NCBI RefSeq assembly: GCF_020694005.1 | Contig: NZ_CP073013.1 | Span: forward strand, 3,420,578-3,484,577 | Direction: 5' to 3' | Length of the DNA: 64,000 nucleotides | Source of the DNA: Marinomonas profundi | GTDB taxonomy: Bacteria > Pseudomonadota > Gammaproteobacteria > Pseudomonadales > Marinomonadaceae | In this document: positions 8,704 through 17,131 of the stretch, one piece after another | Layout of the letters: the number at the start of each line of letters is the position of its first letter | How positions within the stretch are numbered: position 1 is the stretch's first letter | Made by a program: the position numbers and the translations under genes | The notes under the pieces: generated by a model | The model's database searches: none | Told to the model about the DNA's origin: nothing | The model's input: the letters and a program-made list of their open reading frames with translations, nothing else

Positions 8704-10460
8704 GCAGTACTGACCTCTTTTAAATCAACCTCGTGAATAAGCTTCATTAAGGGATCGGCAAAGTCAGCTAAGCCTTCTTTTGACAGCCCAGTCAAGCGGC
8801 TTAATGACGCGAGGGAGCGGGGCTTATGCAAACAAATCAGCCTAAGCTGAGCATCCGTTAAGCTTGCTTTTCCGTAAGCATATTTCCAAGCCAACACCTT
8901 ATGCCAATGCACACTATTAAGTGTCAATTGATCTTCTTGCAGCGCGGGGTAATAGTGCTCACTGGGAATAATAACCTGTGCTTTGCCCTGTAAAACCGCT
9001 CGAGATTGCTCATTAATGTGCAGCGTAAAAACACTTGCGGTTCCTACACTAATGTATTCATAGGCGATTAAATGCCGAATGAGCGATTTCCACTGGGCTT
9101 CATTTAATTCTTTGCCTTTACCAAATAAAGGCGATGATTCCGCCTTTATTGCACTAACAGCTTTGTTTTTCTTACCTAGCAAAATAGCAACGAGCACTGA
9201 AAAAGCTTGAAGACCCTTGGTATGATAAATCAGTGATAAGAGTTTTTGACTGGCCGTTGTTACATTCTGCTCTGACGAAGTGGTAAGGCAGCGATCACAA
9301 TGATTGCAAGCCGCAAGCGTTTCGCCAAAATGCGCCAACAAATTCTGACGACGGCAGCCTCTTCCTTCTAAAATACGGAATAGACTACCGAGGCGCTGAC
9401 CGTCTTGCTCGACAGCGGAAGCTTGTAGAGCAATAAGCTGCTGTGCTTGAAGCATGTCTTGTAAACCATACAGCAATAGAGATTTGGCGGGACGCCCATC
9501 TCGCCCTGCTCTGCCGACCTCTTGAAAATAGGCTTCCGGGCTATTCGGTAAATCTAAATGAACCACAAATCGAACATGAGGAATATCGATTCCCATCCCA
9601 TAAGCCGTGGTTGCCACCATAATAGCGCCATATTGCTGGGTAAAAATGGTATGGTTTTTTTGCTTGTCCGCGTCACTCATCGCGGCGTGGTAACTCAAGC
9701 TAGGCAATCCCAAGGCTGATAACCAAGCCGCTAATTGTTCTGTTTTCTTCCTTGAACGACAGTAGATAATGCCCGTTTCGCCTGGCACTTCATGATGCAA
9801 AAAATACAAAATTTGCTGTTTAGATTTTCTTTTTTGTGCAATATGCAGCTTAATGTTGGCACGATCAAAGCTGCTTTTCATTACCAAGCAATGGGTAAGT
9901 CGTAACGACTCCTGAATGGTTGTCGTCGTTGTTTGATCAACGGTTCCGGTGAGCGCAATAATAGGCACGCCGGGGAAAGAGGTTTTAAGCTGACCAAGCT
10001 GACTGTATTCGGGCCGGAAAAAGCCGCCCCATTGAGAAATACAATGCGCTTCGTCGATCGCAAATAGCGAAATGTCGACACTGTGAAGAAAGCCGATAAC
10101 AGACGGCTGAACCAGTTTTTCGGGAGATAGGTACAGCAGATCAATGCGCTGATGTCGCAATGCCCAGATGAGATCATCTTGTTCGCCTGGGTTTAACGTA
10201 GAATTGAGAAACCTCGCGTGAATGCCTTTAGCGTTTAATGCTGTCACTTGCTGAGTCATCAGTGACAGTAATGGACTGACAATTACCGCAACGCCACGTC
10301 GCATCAGTCCTGCCGCCTGATACACCAGAGATTTCCCGCCACCGGTCGGCGCCGCAAGCAAAACGTCTCGACCAGAGCACAAGGCATCGATTGCCTCTTC
10401 TTGCAATGGACGATAATGGGAATAACCTAAACGTGAAAGTGTTTGTTTCTTAAGATTCAT
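8694..10460 (-). CDS. RecQ-family ATP-dependent DNA helicase
   Basis: A 588-residue superfamily-2 helicase. Walker A is APTGGGKS (37-44), motif II is FAIDEAHCISQWG, and motifs IV-VI include CRSRKKTEQL, ATTAYGMGIDIP and QEVGRAGRDG. A four-Cys RecQ zinc site follows (CRRQN..., CNHCDRC), then a winged-helix-like tail; no clear HRDC domain is present. The aromatic-rich loop, usually QWGHDFRPEY, reads QWGGFFRPEY, replacing the conserved His and Asp. With this divergence it may be a RecQ paralogue rather than the main RecQ. It is co-transcribed with sprT. Confidence 0.88.
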   Translation of the reverse strand: MNLKKQTLSRLGYSHYRPLQEEAIDALCSGRDVLLAAPTGGGKSLVYQAAGLMRRGVAVIVSPLLSLMTQQVTALNAKGIHARFLNSTLNPGEQDDLIWALRHQRIDLLYLSPEKLVQPSVIGFLHSVDISLFAIDEAHCISQWGGFFRPEYSQLGQLKTSFPGVPIIALTGTVDQTTTTTIQESLRLTHCLVMKSSFDRANIKLHIAQKRKSKQQILYFLHHEVPGETGIIYCRSRKKTEQLAAWLSALGLPSLSYHAAMSDADKQKNHTIFTQQYGAIMVATTAYGMGIDIPHVRFVVHLDLPNSPEAYFQEVGRAGRDGRPAKSLLLYGLQDMLQAQQLIALQASAVEQDGQRLGSLFRILEGRGCRRQNLLAHFGETLAACNHCDRCLTTSSEQNVTTASQKLLSLIYHTKGLQAFSVLVAILLGKKNKAVSAIKAESSPLFGKGKELNEAQWKSLIRHLIAYEYISVGTASVFTLHINEQSRAVLQGKAQVIIPSEHYYPALQEDQLTLNSVHWHKVLAWKYAYGKASLTDAQLRLICLHKPRSLASLSRLTGLSKEGLADFADPLMKLIHEVDLKEVSTACS

Positions 10461-10556
10461 TTGCTAATTATCTCTTAACACTGTGCTTTCTGCATCGATT
10501 TTTCACCTTAATTTCGCTAAAATCGATACCTTAATTCGTATTAGGGAAACATTTGC

Positions 10557-11198
10557 ATGGCACACCAACCTCTTGATGATCTTGAGTTAGAGACGTTAGA
10601 AAGTTTTTTGGAGTCAGACCAAGTTCATGAAGAATGTCAGAACTTTGTGATGGCACATGGTTTTTTGACGGCATTGTCTATTTGTCCTGTTCCGACCTCT
10701 GAAGAAACCTGGTTACCGGTTATTTTTGAAGACACACCAAAGTTTAACGATGAAAAACAAGAGAAACAAATACGTCAGTATCTCTCTCGTCTTTTGGTCG
10801 ACATTCAACAAGAGCTAGAGTCGGAAGATGGCTTCATGGTGCCCTGTGAACTTGAAATGGGGAGCTCAGCAGAAGAGTTGAGTGAGTTACAAGAATGGGC
10901 CAGCGGGTTTATGGAAGGTGTGTTCATGACCGAACATCACTGGTTTGAAGCTGAGAAGGAAGACGTGGTTGCCGAGCTTTTATTGCCTATCATGGTCGCG
11001 TCTGATCTGTTTGACGATGAAGAAGTTACTGAGATTAGAGCCAGTGAGAAGCTAACGAATTCATGCATTGCGCAAATACCAGAAGTGGTCACAGACTTAT
11101 TTTTAGTGTTGCGAACAGAGCCGGAAAAGCGTCCATTTCCCAAGCCGCAGGTAAAAAACCAAGGTAACAAAAATAAGAAAAAAGGCGGTAAGAAGTAA
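10557..11198 (+). CDS. UPF0149 (YecA/YgfB) family protein
   Basis: A 213-residue, acidic, helical protein of the UPF0149 family. The core pattern is AHGFLTALSICPVP near residues 33-46 and LQEWASGFMEGVF near 105-117. The C-terminus is a basic, Asn/Lys-rich tail (NQGNKNKKKGGKK) instead of the SEC-type zinc motif of YecA. No function is established for this branch. It is monocistronic, divergent from the helicase gene, and converges with the phosphatase gene with only 23 bp between stops. Confidence 0.78.
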   Translation: MAHQPLDDLELETLESFLESDQVHEECQNFVMAHGFLTALSICPVPTSEETWLPVIFEDTPKFNDEKQEKQIRQYLSRLLVDIQQELESEDGFMVPCELEMGSSAEELSELQEWASGFMEGVFMTEHHWFEAEKEDVVAELLLPIMVASDLFDDEEVTEIRASEKLTNSCIAQIPEVVTDLFLVLRTEPEKRPFPKPQVKNQGNKNKKKGGKK

Positions 11199-11221
11199 TA
11201 GCCCATACAACCAGTTTGCTG

Positions 11222-12373
11222 TTATGGCAAGCTGGTGTTTCTTAAGGCGACCAGCGTGATATCGTCTAACTGTTCAGATTCTCCCCTGTATTCTGCCAAG
11301 CTCTTTTCGGTGATTTGTTGCGCTACCGTAAGATTTTTTTCGGCATAAGCGTGCGCAATCAGCTTTCTAGTTTCCTCGCCTCCTAACATTTTATGATGGC
11401 TATTTTTGAGTTCCAAAACGCCGTCAGAAATAATAATCAATGTGTCACCTGTATTTAACGAATCAGTTTGTAAATCAGACTCAAACTCTGCTGCACTAAG
11501 CACACCCAGTGGCATATGAGTGGATCGTAAAAAATCAACCTGGCCACAAGCCCGACGAATATACGCATTGGGCATGCCACCGCCCCAGTATGTCATATCA
11601 CCATGGTTAGAAAGTAAGAGAAGGTAACCGGCACAAAACATGTAATCGGGCAAAATGCTGAAAAGCACCCTATTGATTTGTGCTGCAAGTTCGTTGACCG
11701 CTATTAGGTCATCAACCGCATCAAAAAACACCTGAGTAACGGGCAAGGCACCAATCGACGCCGGCAGGCCATGTCCAGTAAAGTCGCCAACAAAAACCAG
11801 GCGCGCGCCATCCGAACGGGTTTTTACCAGCGCTAAGTCACCGTTAAAGCTGGCGGCTGACAGTCGCGTAATGGCCACGTTGGCTGAGTTTTTTTCACAT
11901 CGAGTTTGAATATGATCAAGCACATGGTGGGCCATTTCATGCTCTCGTTCTATCATTGCTTGATAATAGGTAAGCGCTTTATTCTTGCGATACATCTCTT
12001 GCATTAACGCCACATGACTCATGTGTGTTTTGAGTCGAATATTGAAGAGAACTTCATTAAATGGCTTTGGAAGGAAATCGTCGGCGCCGGCTTTAAAGCA
12101 TTTATCCATCACCGATTCGGTGGTATGAGAAGCAAGAAAAATCATTGGCACAAAACGTTGAGCTGACAAGGACTTGAGTTTTTTCACCAAATCAATGCCA
12201 CTTCCACCTTTAATCAGAACATCCAAGGTGACAATGTCTGGAGCGTACTCCACGAAAGCTAAAATGGCTTCCTCGTAACTGGCGACACTGATAACGCTGA
12301 CGTTTTCTTTTTCTGCACATAACGAGATAATTTCGCGATATACGAGCTCACTGTCTACGCATAATAGCTTCAT
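11222..12373 (-). CDS. Response regulator with PP2C (SpoIIE-type) phosphatase output
   Basis: 383 residues. An N-terminal receiver domain (1-120) has phospho-acceptor Asp in IVTLDVLIKGGSG and the conserved Lys in FLPKPF; the acidic pocket reads VDSE. A helical linker follows (about 125-170). A PPM/SpoIIE phosphatase fills the rest, with LVFVGDFTGHGLPA, IIISDGVLEL and DDITLVAL metal-binding acids. It resembles HsbR/CrsR proteins that dephosphorylate a STAS antagonist, but it stops after the phosphatase and lacks the C-terminal HATPase kinase domain. The STAS gene lies 11 bp upstream in the same operon. Confidence 0.88.
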   Translation of the reverse strand: MKLLCVDSELVYREIISLCAEKENVSVISVASYEEAILAFVEYAPDIVTLDVLIKGGSGIDLVKKLKSLSAQRFVPMIFLASHTTESVMDKCFKAGADDFLPKPFNEVLFNIRLKTHMSHVALMQEMYRKNKALTYYQAMIEREHEMAHHVLDHIQTRCEKNSANVAITRLSAASFNGDLALVKTRSDGARLVFVGDFTGHGLPASIGALPVTQVFFDAVDDLIAVNELAAQINRVLFSILPDYMFCAGYLLLLSNHGDMTYWGGGMPNAYIRRACGQVDFLRSTHMPLGVLSAAEFESDLQTDSLNTGDTLIIISDGVLELKNSHHKMLGGEETRKLIAHAYAEKNLTVAQQITEKSLAEYRGESEQLDDITLVALRNTSLP

Positions 12374-12384
12374 TCATCTGACCT

Positions 12385-12687
12385 TTATTGAATGTCAAAG
12401 CGTTTATCAAAACGAGAAATCAATAGAATATTCTTGATAAATGAATTGGCGCCTTGCAATTCGATTGGACTGTCTCGTGGTATGGCATTTCTCATGCTTA
12501 ACAGCATGCCAAGCGCAGCGCTGTCCAAGTACTCAATCATACTCATATCGACGGTATAGCGCCCATAGTGCTTTGGAAGCTCGACATAAGCGGCCCGAAA
12601 ATCATTAAATAACGAGAAATCAAAGCTCCCAACGATCTTGATAGTGACCTTGTTTTCAGTGTCATTAATATTAACGGAAATGCTCAT
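12385..12687 (-). CDS. STAS-domain anti-sigma factor antagonist (HsbA-like)
   Basis: A 100-residue stand-alone STAS domain. The phosphorylatable Ser is in MIEYLDSAALGMLL, the SpoIIAA/HsbA signature. In HsbA and CrsA the unphosphorylated form binds an anti-sigma factor (FlgM or a general-stress anti-sigma) and a PP2C response regulator resets it. The REC-PP2C gene directly downstream is the obvious phosphatase. Neither the anti-sigma factor nor a kinase is encoded nearby. Confidence 0.87.
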   Translation of the reverse strand: MSISVNINDTENKVTIKIVGSFDFSLFNDFRAAYVELPKHYGRYTVDMSMIEYLDSAALGMLLSMRNAIPRDSPIELQGANSFIKNILLISRFDKRFDIQ

Positions 12688-12716
12688 CTATTTAACCGAG
12701 TGGGGGGAGATTCCCC

Positions 12717-13022
12717 CTACTCGCCTCCATGACATTGCGGTGATGACGGCGCCATTGCTTGTCGCTCATGCCATTCTTTCAGCGTATACAAGTGCATGGC
12801 AAGCGCATGAATTTGCGTCATCTCAGTCTGTAATACAGCATAAATAAGCTGATGGCGCTGGACTAGGCGCTTACCGTCGAACACATCACTGACCAGAACC
12901 AGCTTGAAGTGAGACTCGCTGCCCTCAGGGACATTGTGTTTATGACTCTCGTTTTCAAGCGTCATAAACGCGACGTCTATTTTATCATTGATGCTTTTCT
13001 CAATGTGTGACTGTATGCTCAT
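12717..13022 (-). CDS. bolA: BolA family protein
   Basis: A 101-residue BolA protein. The family core is plain: LENESHKHNVPEGSESHFKLVLVSD, then FDGKRLVQRHQLIY, including the conserved His residues used for Fe-S binding with monothiol glutaredoxins. BolA influences morphology and stress response. The GAGGAAAGT ribosome-binding site lies between it and the SMC gene stop, only 11 bp upstream, so bolA is probably co-transcribed with the SMC operon. A His/Gly-rich tail (PQCHGGE) follows the domain. Confidence 0.92.
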   Translation of the reverse strand: MSIQSHIEKSINDKIDVAFMTLENESHKHNVPEGSESHFKLVLVSDVFDGKRLVQRHQLIYAVLQTEMTQIHALAMHLYTLKEWHERQAMAPSSPQCHGGE

Positions 13023-13033
13023 ACTTTCCTCTA

Positions 13034-16000
13034 CTAGGCTGGCGTTAATGCGTGTTCATACTGCCCGTTAATCAATGTCTGTCCCTTTTCCTTTGGATAA
13101 GCCACGTCGATTGATACCGCACCACCCTCACGCCATACACTGATAATAGTATCCATATTGGCGGCCATAACCGCCCGTTTGTCATCGGGCGCTGCGGCAA
13201 TAACCTGCAGACCAATGTCTTTCATAAAGCCCATACAGGTCGATGTTTTTACCATGTCTATCTTATTAAACGCTTCATCAAACATCGCCAACGAAAAGCC
13301 GCCGACAATGTCCCCATCCATGGTTTCGTGTAAGCGATAGGTTGTTGAAAGCGCGGCTGCAATGGCCAAATAAAATGGAATTTGATGCTCGCCGCCAGAA
13401 CCTGTTTGGATACGCTGACTCAAGGTGGTTTTTTTGTTGCCTTCGGCGTCCAAAATATCCACTTCGAAGTTATAGAATTTTCGATAGTCAGCTAAGTCTT
13501 GCTGTTTTTCTTCGTCTGATATCAGCTCTTGAATCGCGGTTATGGCACGAATATGTTCGGGATCGTCGCTTAAATGTGGGTCAAATAACCCGCCGACATT
13601 TGCTTGGTCTTGGGCGCTAAAACGCTCTACCAAGTCTAAAATATCTTTCATGTCGCCATTAGGGTAATAACGGAATTGATAAATTTCTTGGTTAAATGGG
13701 CGGCGTTTGAGACTGTGATTAAGCTCACGAATAATATGCGCCACTTGATCTAAGGAGTCCTTTAACTTAGAAACATAGTCGGAACGGAAGGTTTCTTCCG
13801 CTTCTTTACGAGCCAATTCGGCACGCTTGGCGTATTTTGCTAATTCAGTTTCACTCAAAATGTTGATTTGATAGGAAACATAATGCTCGAACTCTTCGAA
13901 TTTAGATTCTAAATAATCCAGTTGAACGTCATTGTCTAAATTAGCTTGGTGATATTTACCATAATGATCCGCGACTTCTTTACGTACCTTTTGGTCAAAA
14001 CTACGCGCTTTCTCGCTGGCTTTGTCGGCACGGCTAATGGCTTCTTTATAAATTGCGGCGCCATTTACCATGCTATTTTCCAGCAATGAATAACGCTCAC
14101 TGGCAAATTCTGCATCGTATTTTGGATTAGAGGTTAAACGATTTCGTTCTTCATCGAGCGCAGCCAATGCAGAGCTAAGTTGGCTTTTCTGCGTATTTAA
14201 CGCCCCAAACTGCTCTGCAATCTGCTGGCGTTCACGGTCTAGTTTCTTGCGTTCCAGTTCCACATTGGCAATGCGCGATTTAAGCTCTTCAATGCGTTCT
14301 TGAAGCTCAGTGTCGTCGTGCTTTTGCAGTTGCATAATGTCCGCTTCGACCGACTCAAGCTCCTGCGCCAAACGCGTCACTGTGTGACTCGCGCTGCCAA
14401 TACTTTCTGCATCAAACTGGTTGTTAGCGATAACCCGCCCCAGCAAGGAATCGGCTTGCTCAAGGCGCTGATCCGCTTTAAGGAAGTTCATCAGTTCGCC
14501 GCTAAGACTCGCCAATTGCTTCTCGCGCGATTCACGCATGCCTTCGGTATTGATCCCCACCATCATATGCGGCACAAAACGGATGGTCGAAATCGTCCCT
14601 GCCAGTTTTAACATGCCATCTGCCGTCATGGCGCTGTCTTCACGCAGCAACTCACGTTCTGTGTCTACTGGCTTAATGCCGCCCAAACGACGGTTTAAAT
14701 AGGCTTGAGCATGGTCATTATTGCAACGGATAAAACGCAAAGCCGAGTTATTATCACCACGGTTCAACCAAAGTCGAGTTTGCGTGGTATCAACAACGCG
14801 ACAGCCCATTAATTGGCGACGGTGGGCGCGGAATATGCGAATAGACTCTTCAGCGTCTTCGGGCTCTACAATTAAAGCTTCACGCTGAGCGCCAAGGTAA
14901 CCTTCAATCGCATCTTGCCATTTACGGTCAGTGACTTCCGCTAAATGACTTAAGGGTGTCGCGGTAATATTGGCGTCTTTTAGCAGTGCAATAAGGCGTT
15001 TGGTGTTCTGAGAAAGCGGGCTAACCCCCCCTTTGAGCGAAGAAACGTCTGACTCTAGCTGCTTACATTCGTCTTTCAGGTTCAGGATGGTGCGGTTTAG
15101 CTCAGAACGTTGCGCAAAAACTTGGGTCTTTTCCTTATCCAACAGGTCATTCAGGGCGATGAGTTTTTGCGTCAACGGTTTCAGGTTGCCTTCAACACGC
15201 CCTTCTTCGGTAATTAAACCATTGAAAGCGGCAAATTCTTTCACCAAGGCCACGGTTTCTTTCGACAACAAATCCTCAAAAGAATTAAGCGCCGATAGCA
15301 GTAACGTCAGTTGGCGTACTTGCAAAATAGCTTTTTGATCTTGTTGCCCTTGTAGCGTCAATAATTTTTTATTTTGCTCAAGTTGCTGCAGCTTTAGACC
15401 GACATCCGAATGTTCGTATTGCTGCTCAAAACGCAGCAATTGCCCTTGTAATTGCTTTAATAAGCTACCTTGGGTGGCCAGCTCTTCTTCAATTTCTTCT
15501 TCGCGCTCTTTTTGCAGTTCGTATTGATCTTGGATATCGTCTTGTTTGCTACCCAACTCGTCAAAACGCGCTTCCGTGGCGATCCATTGATAATTGATCG
15601 CACTTTGTTCCTGCTGATGCTTTTTCTCGCAATCTAGTTGAATAAGTTTGAGGTCATCAATGCGTTTTGATACTTCAAGGGTTTTGGCTTCCAAATGGCG
15701 ATATTCATGTAAGGATTTTTGGTAAGCTCCCACTTGAAGCGGCGCTTCCGCTAAAACAAAATCTTGCACAAAGCGTGTTGGCGAAGCAATTGGCACGAAT
15801 TTCAAGGCGTTTTTGAAGTTTTTCAAAAAGCTGTCAAGGGTGATTAATTGATCTGCACTGGGGCTTAATTCTTCAAGATAGCGATTGATGTATTGGGTCG
15901 CTGAGGCACTGCCCGATTTAATATAGGGGTCCAGACAGACCTTCTTCATGGCTTCGCGTACTTCAATCCAAGGTTTGGCTTGGTAGCTCTTGCCTTCCAT

Positions 16001-16450
16001 TGCGTCGATAAAATCTGACTTTTTAGCACCAAAATGCGGTAGCACAAAACGCCCAAGCACATCTTCTTCTGGCGACGCTAACGATGCGCTCAATGCCAAA
16101 CCGACGGTGGACTCATTGCCAGTGATGCTGTCTTCAAACACCAAGGCGAGATAACTGGTGGCGTCTTGTCTTGGTTGTGTGCCAAAGGCTTTGGCATTCG
16201 CTTGGCCTGAGTCTATCATCCCCAAAATGTAAGAGCGTATGCTGCGGCCACTGGCTTTGCCATCATTGGCGCTGGCGTTATAATTTAGATGGCGCTTACT
16301 GGCACCGGTTAACACGGTTTGAATCGCATCAAGCAATGACGACTTACCAGAACCCGTTGGCCCGACAATGGCGGTATTACCACGAATATTAATTTCTTCC
16401 GCACCCAGTAGGTACCAATTTACTAATACGATTCGATTTAGCTTTTTCAT
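13034..16450 (-). CDS. SMC-like ATPase of a JetABC/MksFEB complex (JetC/MksB-like)
   Basis: A 1138-residue SMC-type protein. The head is split: Walker A VGPTGSGKSS at 30-39, with the ABC signature (QTGSGGEHQIP) and Walker B (LAMFDEAFNKID) in the last 150 residues. Two long coiled-coil arms (about 270-480 and 640-960) flank a hinge-like globular region (about 490-640). The N-terminus NWYLLGAEEINIRGNTAIVG is typical of Wadjet JetC and MksB rather than MukB or Smc. In such complexes the ATPase extrudes DNA loops. It starts 9 bp after the JetB-like gene; bolA follows. No nuclease gene follows, unlike full Wadjet/MksBEFG operons. Confidence 0.88.
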   Translation of the reverse strand: MKKLNRIVLVNWYLLGAEEINIRGNTAIVGPTGSGKSSLLDAIQTVLTGASKRHLNYNASANDGKASGRSIRSYILGMIDSGQANAKAFGTQPRQDATSYLALVFEDSITGNESTVGLALSASLASPEEDVLGRFVLPHFGAKKSDFIDAMEGKSYQAKPWIEVREAMKKVCLDPYIKSGSASATQYINRYLEELSPSADQLITLDSFLKNFKNALKFVPIASPTRFVQDFVLAEAPLQVGAYQKSLHEYRHLEAKTLEVSKRIDDLKLIQLDCEKKHQQEQSAINYQWIATEARFDELGSKQDDIQDQYELQKEREEEIEEELATQGSLLKQLQGQLLRFEQQYEHSDVGLKLQQLEQNKKLLTLQGQQDQKAILQVRQLTLLLSALNSFEDLLSKETVALVKEFAAFNGLITEEGRVEGNLKPLTQKLIALNDLLDKEKTQVFAQRSELNRTILNLKDECKQLESDVSSLKGGVSPLSQNTKRLIALLKDANITATPLSHLAEVTDRKWQDAIEGYLGAQREALIVEPEDAEESIRIFRAHRRQLMGCRVVDTTQTRLWLNRGDNNSALRFIRCNNDHAQAYLNRRLGGIKPVDTERELLREDSAMTADGMLKLAGTISTIRFVPHMMVGINTEGMRESREKQLASLSGELMNFLKADQRLEQADSLLGRVIANNQFDAESIGSASHTVTRLAQELESVEADIMQLQKHDDTELQERIEELKSRIANVELERKKLDRERQQIAEQFGALNTQKSQLSSALAALDEERNRLTSNPKYDAEFASERYSLLENSMVNGAAIYKEAISRADKASEKARSFDQKVRKEVADHYGKYHQANLDNDVQLDYLESKFEEFEHYVSYQINILSETELAKYAKRAELARKEAEETFRSDYVSKLKDSLDQVAHIIRELNHSLKRRPFNQEIYQFRYYPNGDMKDILDLVERFSAQDQANVGGLFDPHLSDDPEHIRAITAIQELISDEEKQQDLADYRKFYNFEVDILDAEGNKKTTLSQRIQTGSGGEHQIPFYLAIAAALSTTYRLHETMDGDIVGGFSLAMFDEAFNKIDMVKTSTCMGFMKDIGLQVIAAAPDDKRAVMAANMDTIISVWREGGAVSIDVAYPKEKGQTLINGQYEHALTPA

Positions 16451-16459
16451 ATTTTGGTC

Positions 16460-17131
16460 CTAGTCCTGAGTGGTTTCTGGCATTTTTTCTGTTTCTATTG
16501 ACGCGTTTGACTCTACTAGCGCGTTTGACTCGGCGATATCGTCTTCATCCGGGTCCGTGCCATTAAAAGACTCAAGCTGTCTCAAGTAGGCTTCTGTCAC
16601 AATTAGCCTGACCACAGGGGTGATGTTAATCATCTGGTTTTTACTGTCTTCTTCGTAAGACTTACCACGAATGACGATGCCGTGGCGGCTAAACAAGGCC
16701 AAAATATCTTTAAAACGGGTTTCGTTAGGGATTTCCCGTTTAACCAGCTGTACAAATCTATCCAAAATCGCGTGTGTATTGGTTGCAACAAAGCCGTTAT
16801 CTACTTCGAAGTTTTCTATTTTTTCTTCATAAATCTGACGCAGCACCAATAAAAACAGAGTTTCATCGGTTTTTAAGCGCACAAACGCTTCTTTTTGCAC
16901 CGGCAAGACGCCAGCAAGGCGTTCATTTTCGTTTATATAGAGTTTCATGCCGAGCGCGTCGAATAGGTTGTCAAAGTAATCCTGATAAGACTCTAACAAC
17001 AAATAATGCTTCCGCTGGCCATGTTTGTAGGCGCTAGCGAATTGGTTTGCCATCACGAAGTTTGCTGTCTGTTGGAATTCTTGAGCGTCTTTTCCAGACT
17101 CTTCAATGACCTTTTTTAATTCTCTCAGCAT
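16460..17131 (-). CDS. JetB/MksE-like subunit (DUF4194)
   Basis: A 223-residue protein resembling DUF4194, the JetB/MksE (KITE) subunit that bridges kleisin and SMC head. Recognisable segments are FLLVLRQIYEEKIENFE around 95-115 and LFSRHGIVIRGKSYEED around 145-165, in a tandem winged-helix layout. The C-terminal 30 residues are acidic and disordered. Its ATG overlaps the kleisin stop by 7 bases, which indicates translational coupling and suits a fixed stoichiometry. Confidence 0.85.
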   Translation of the reverse strand: MLRELKKVIEESGKDAQEFQQTANFVMANQFASAYKHGQRKHYLLLESYQDYFDNLFDALGMKLYINENERLAGVLPVQKEAFVRLKTDETLFLLVLRQIYEEKIENFEVDNGFVATNTHAILDRFVQLVKREIPNETRFKDILALFSRHGIVIRGKSYEEDSKNQMINITPVVRLIVTEAYLRQLESFNGTDPDEDDIAESNALVESNASIETEKMPETTQD

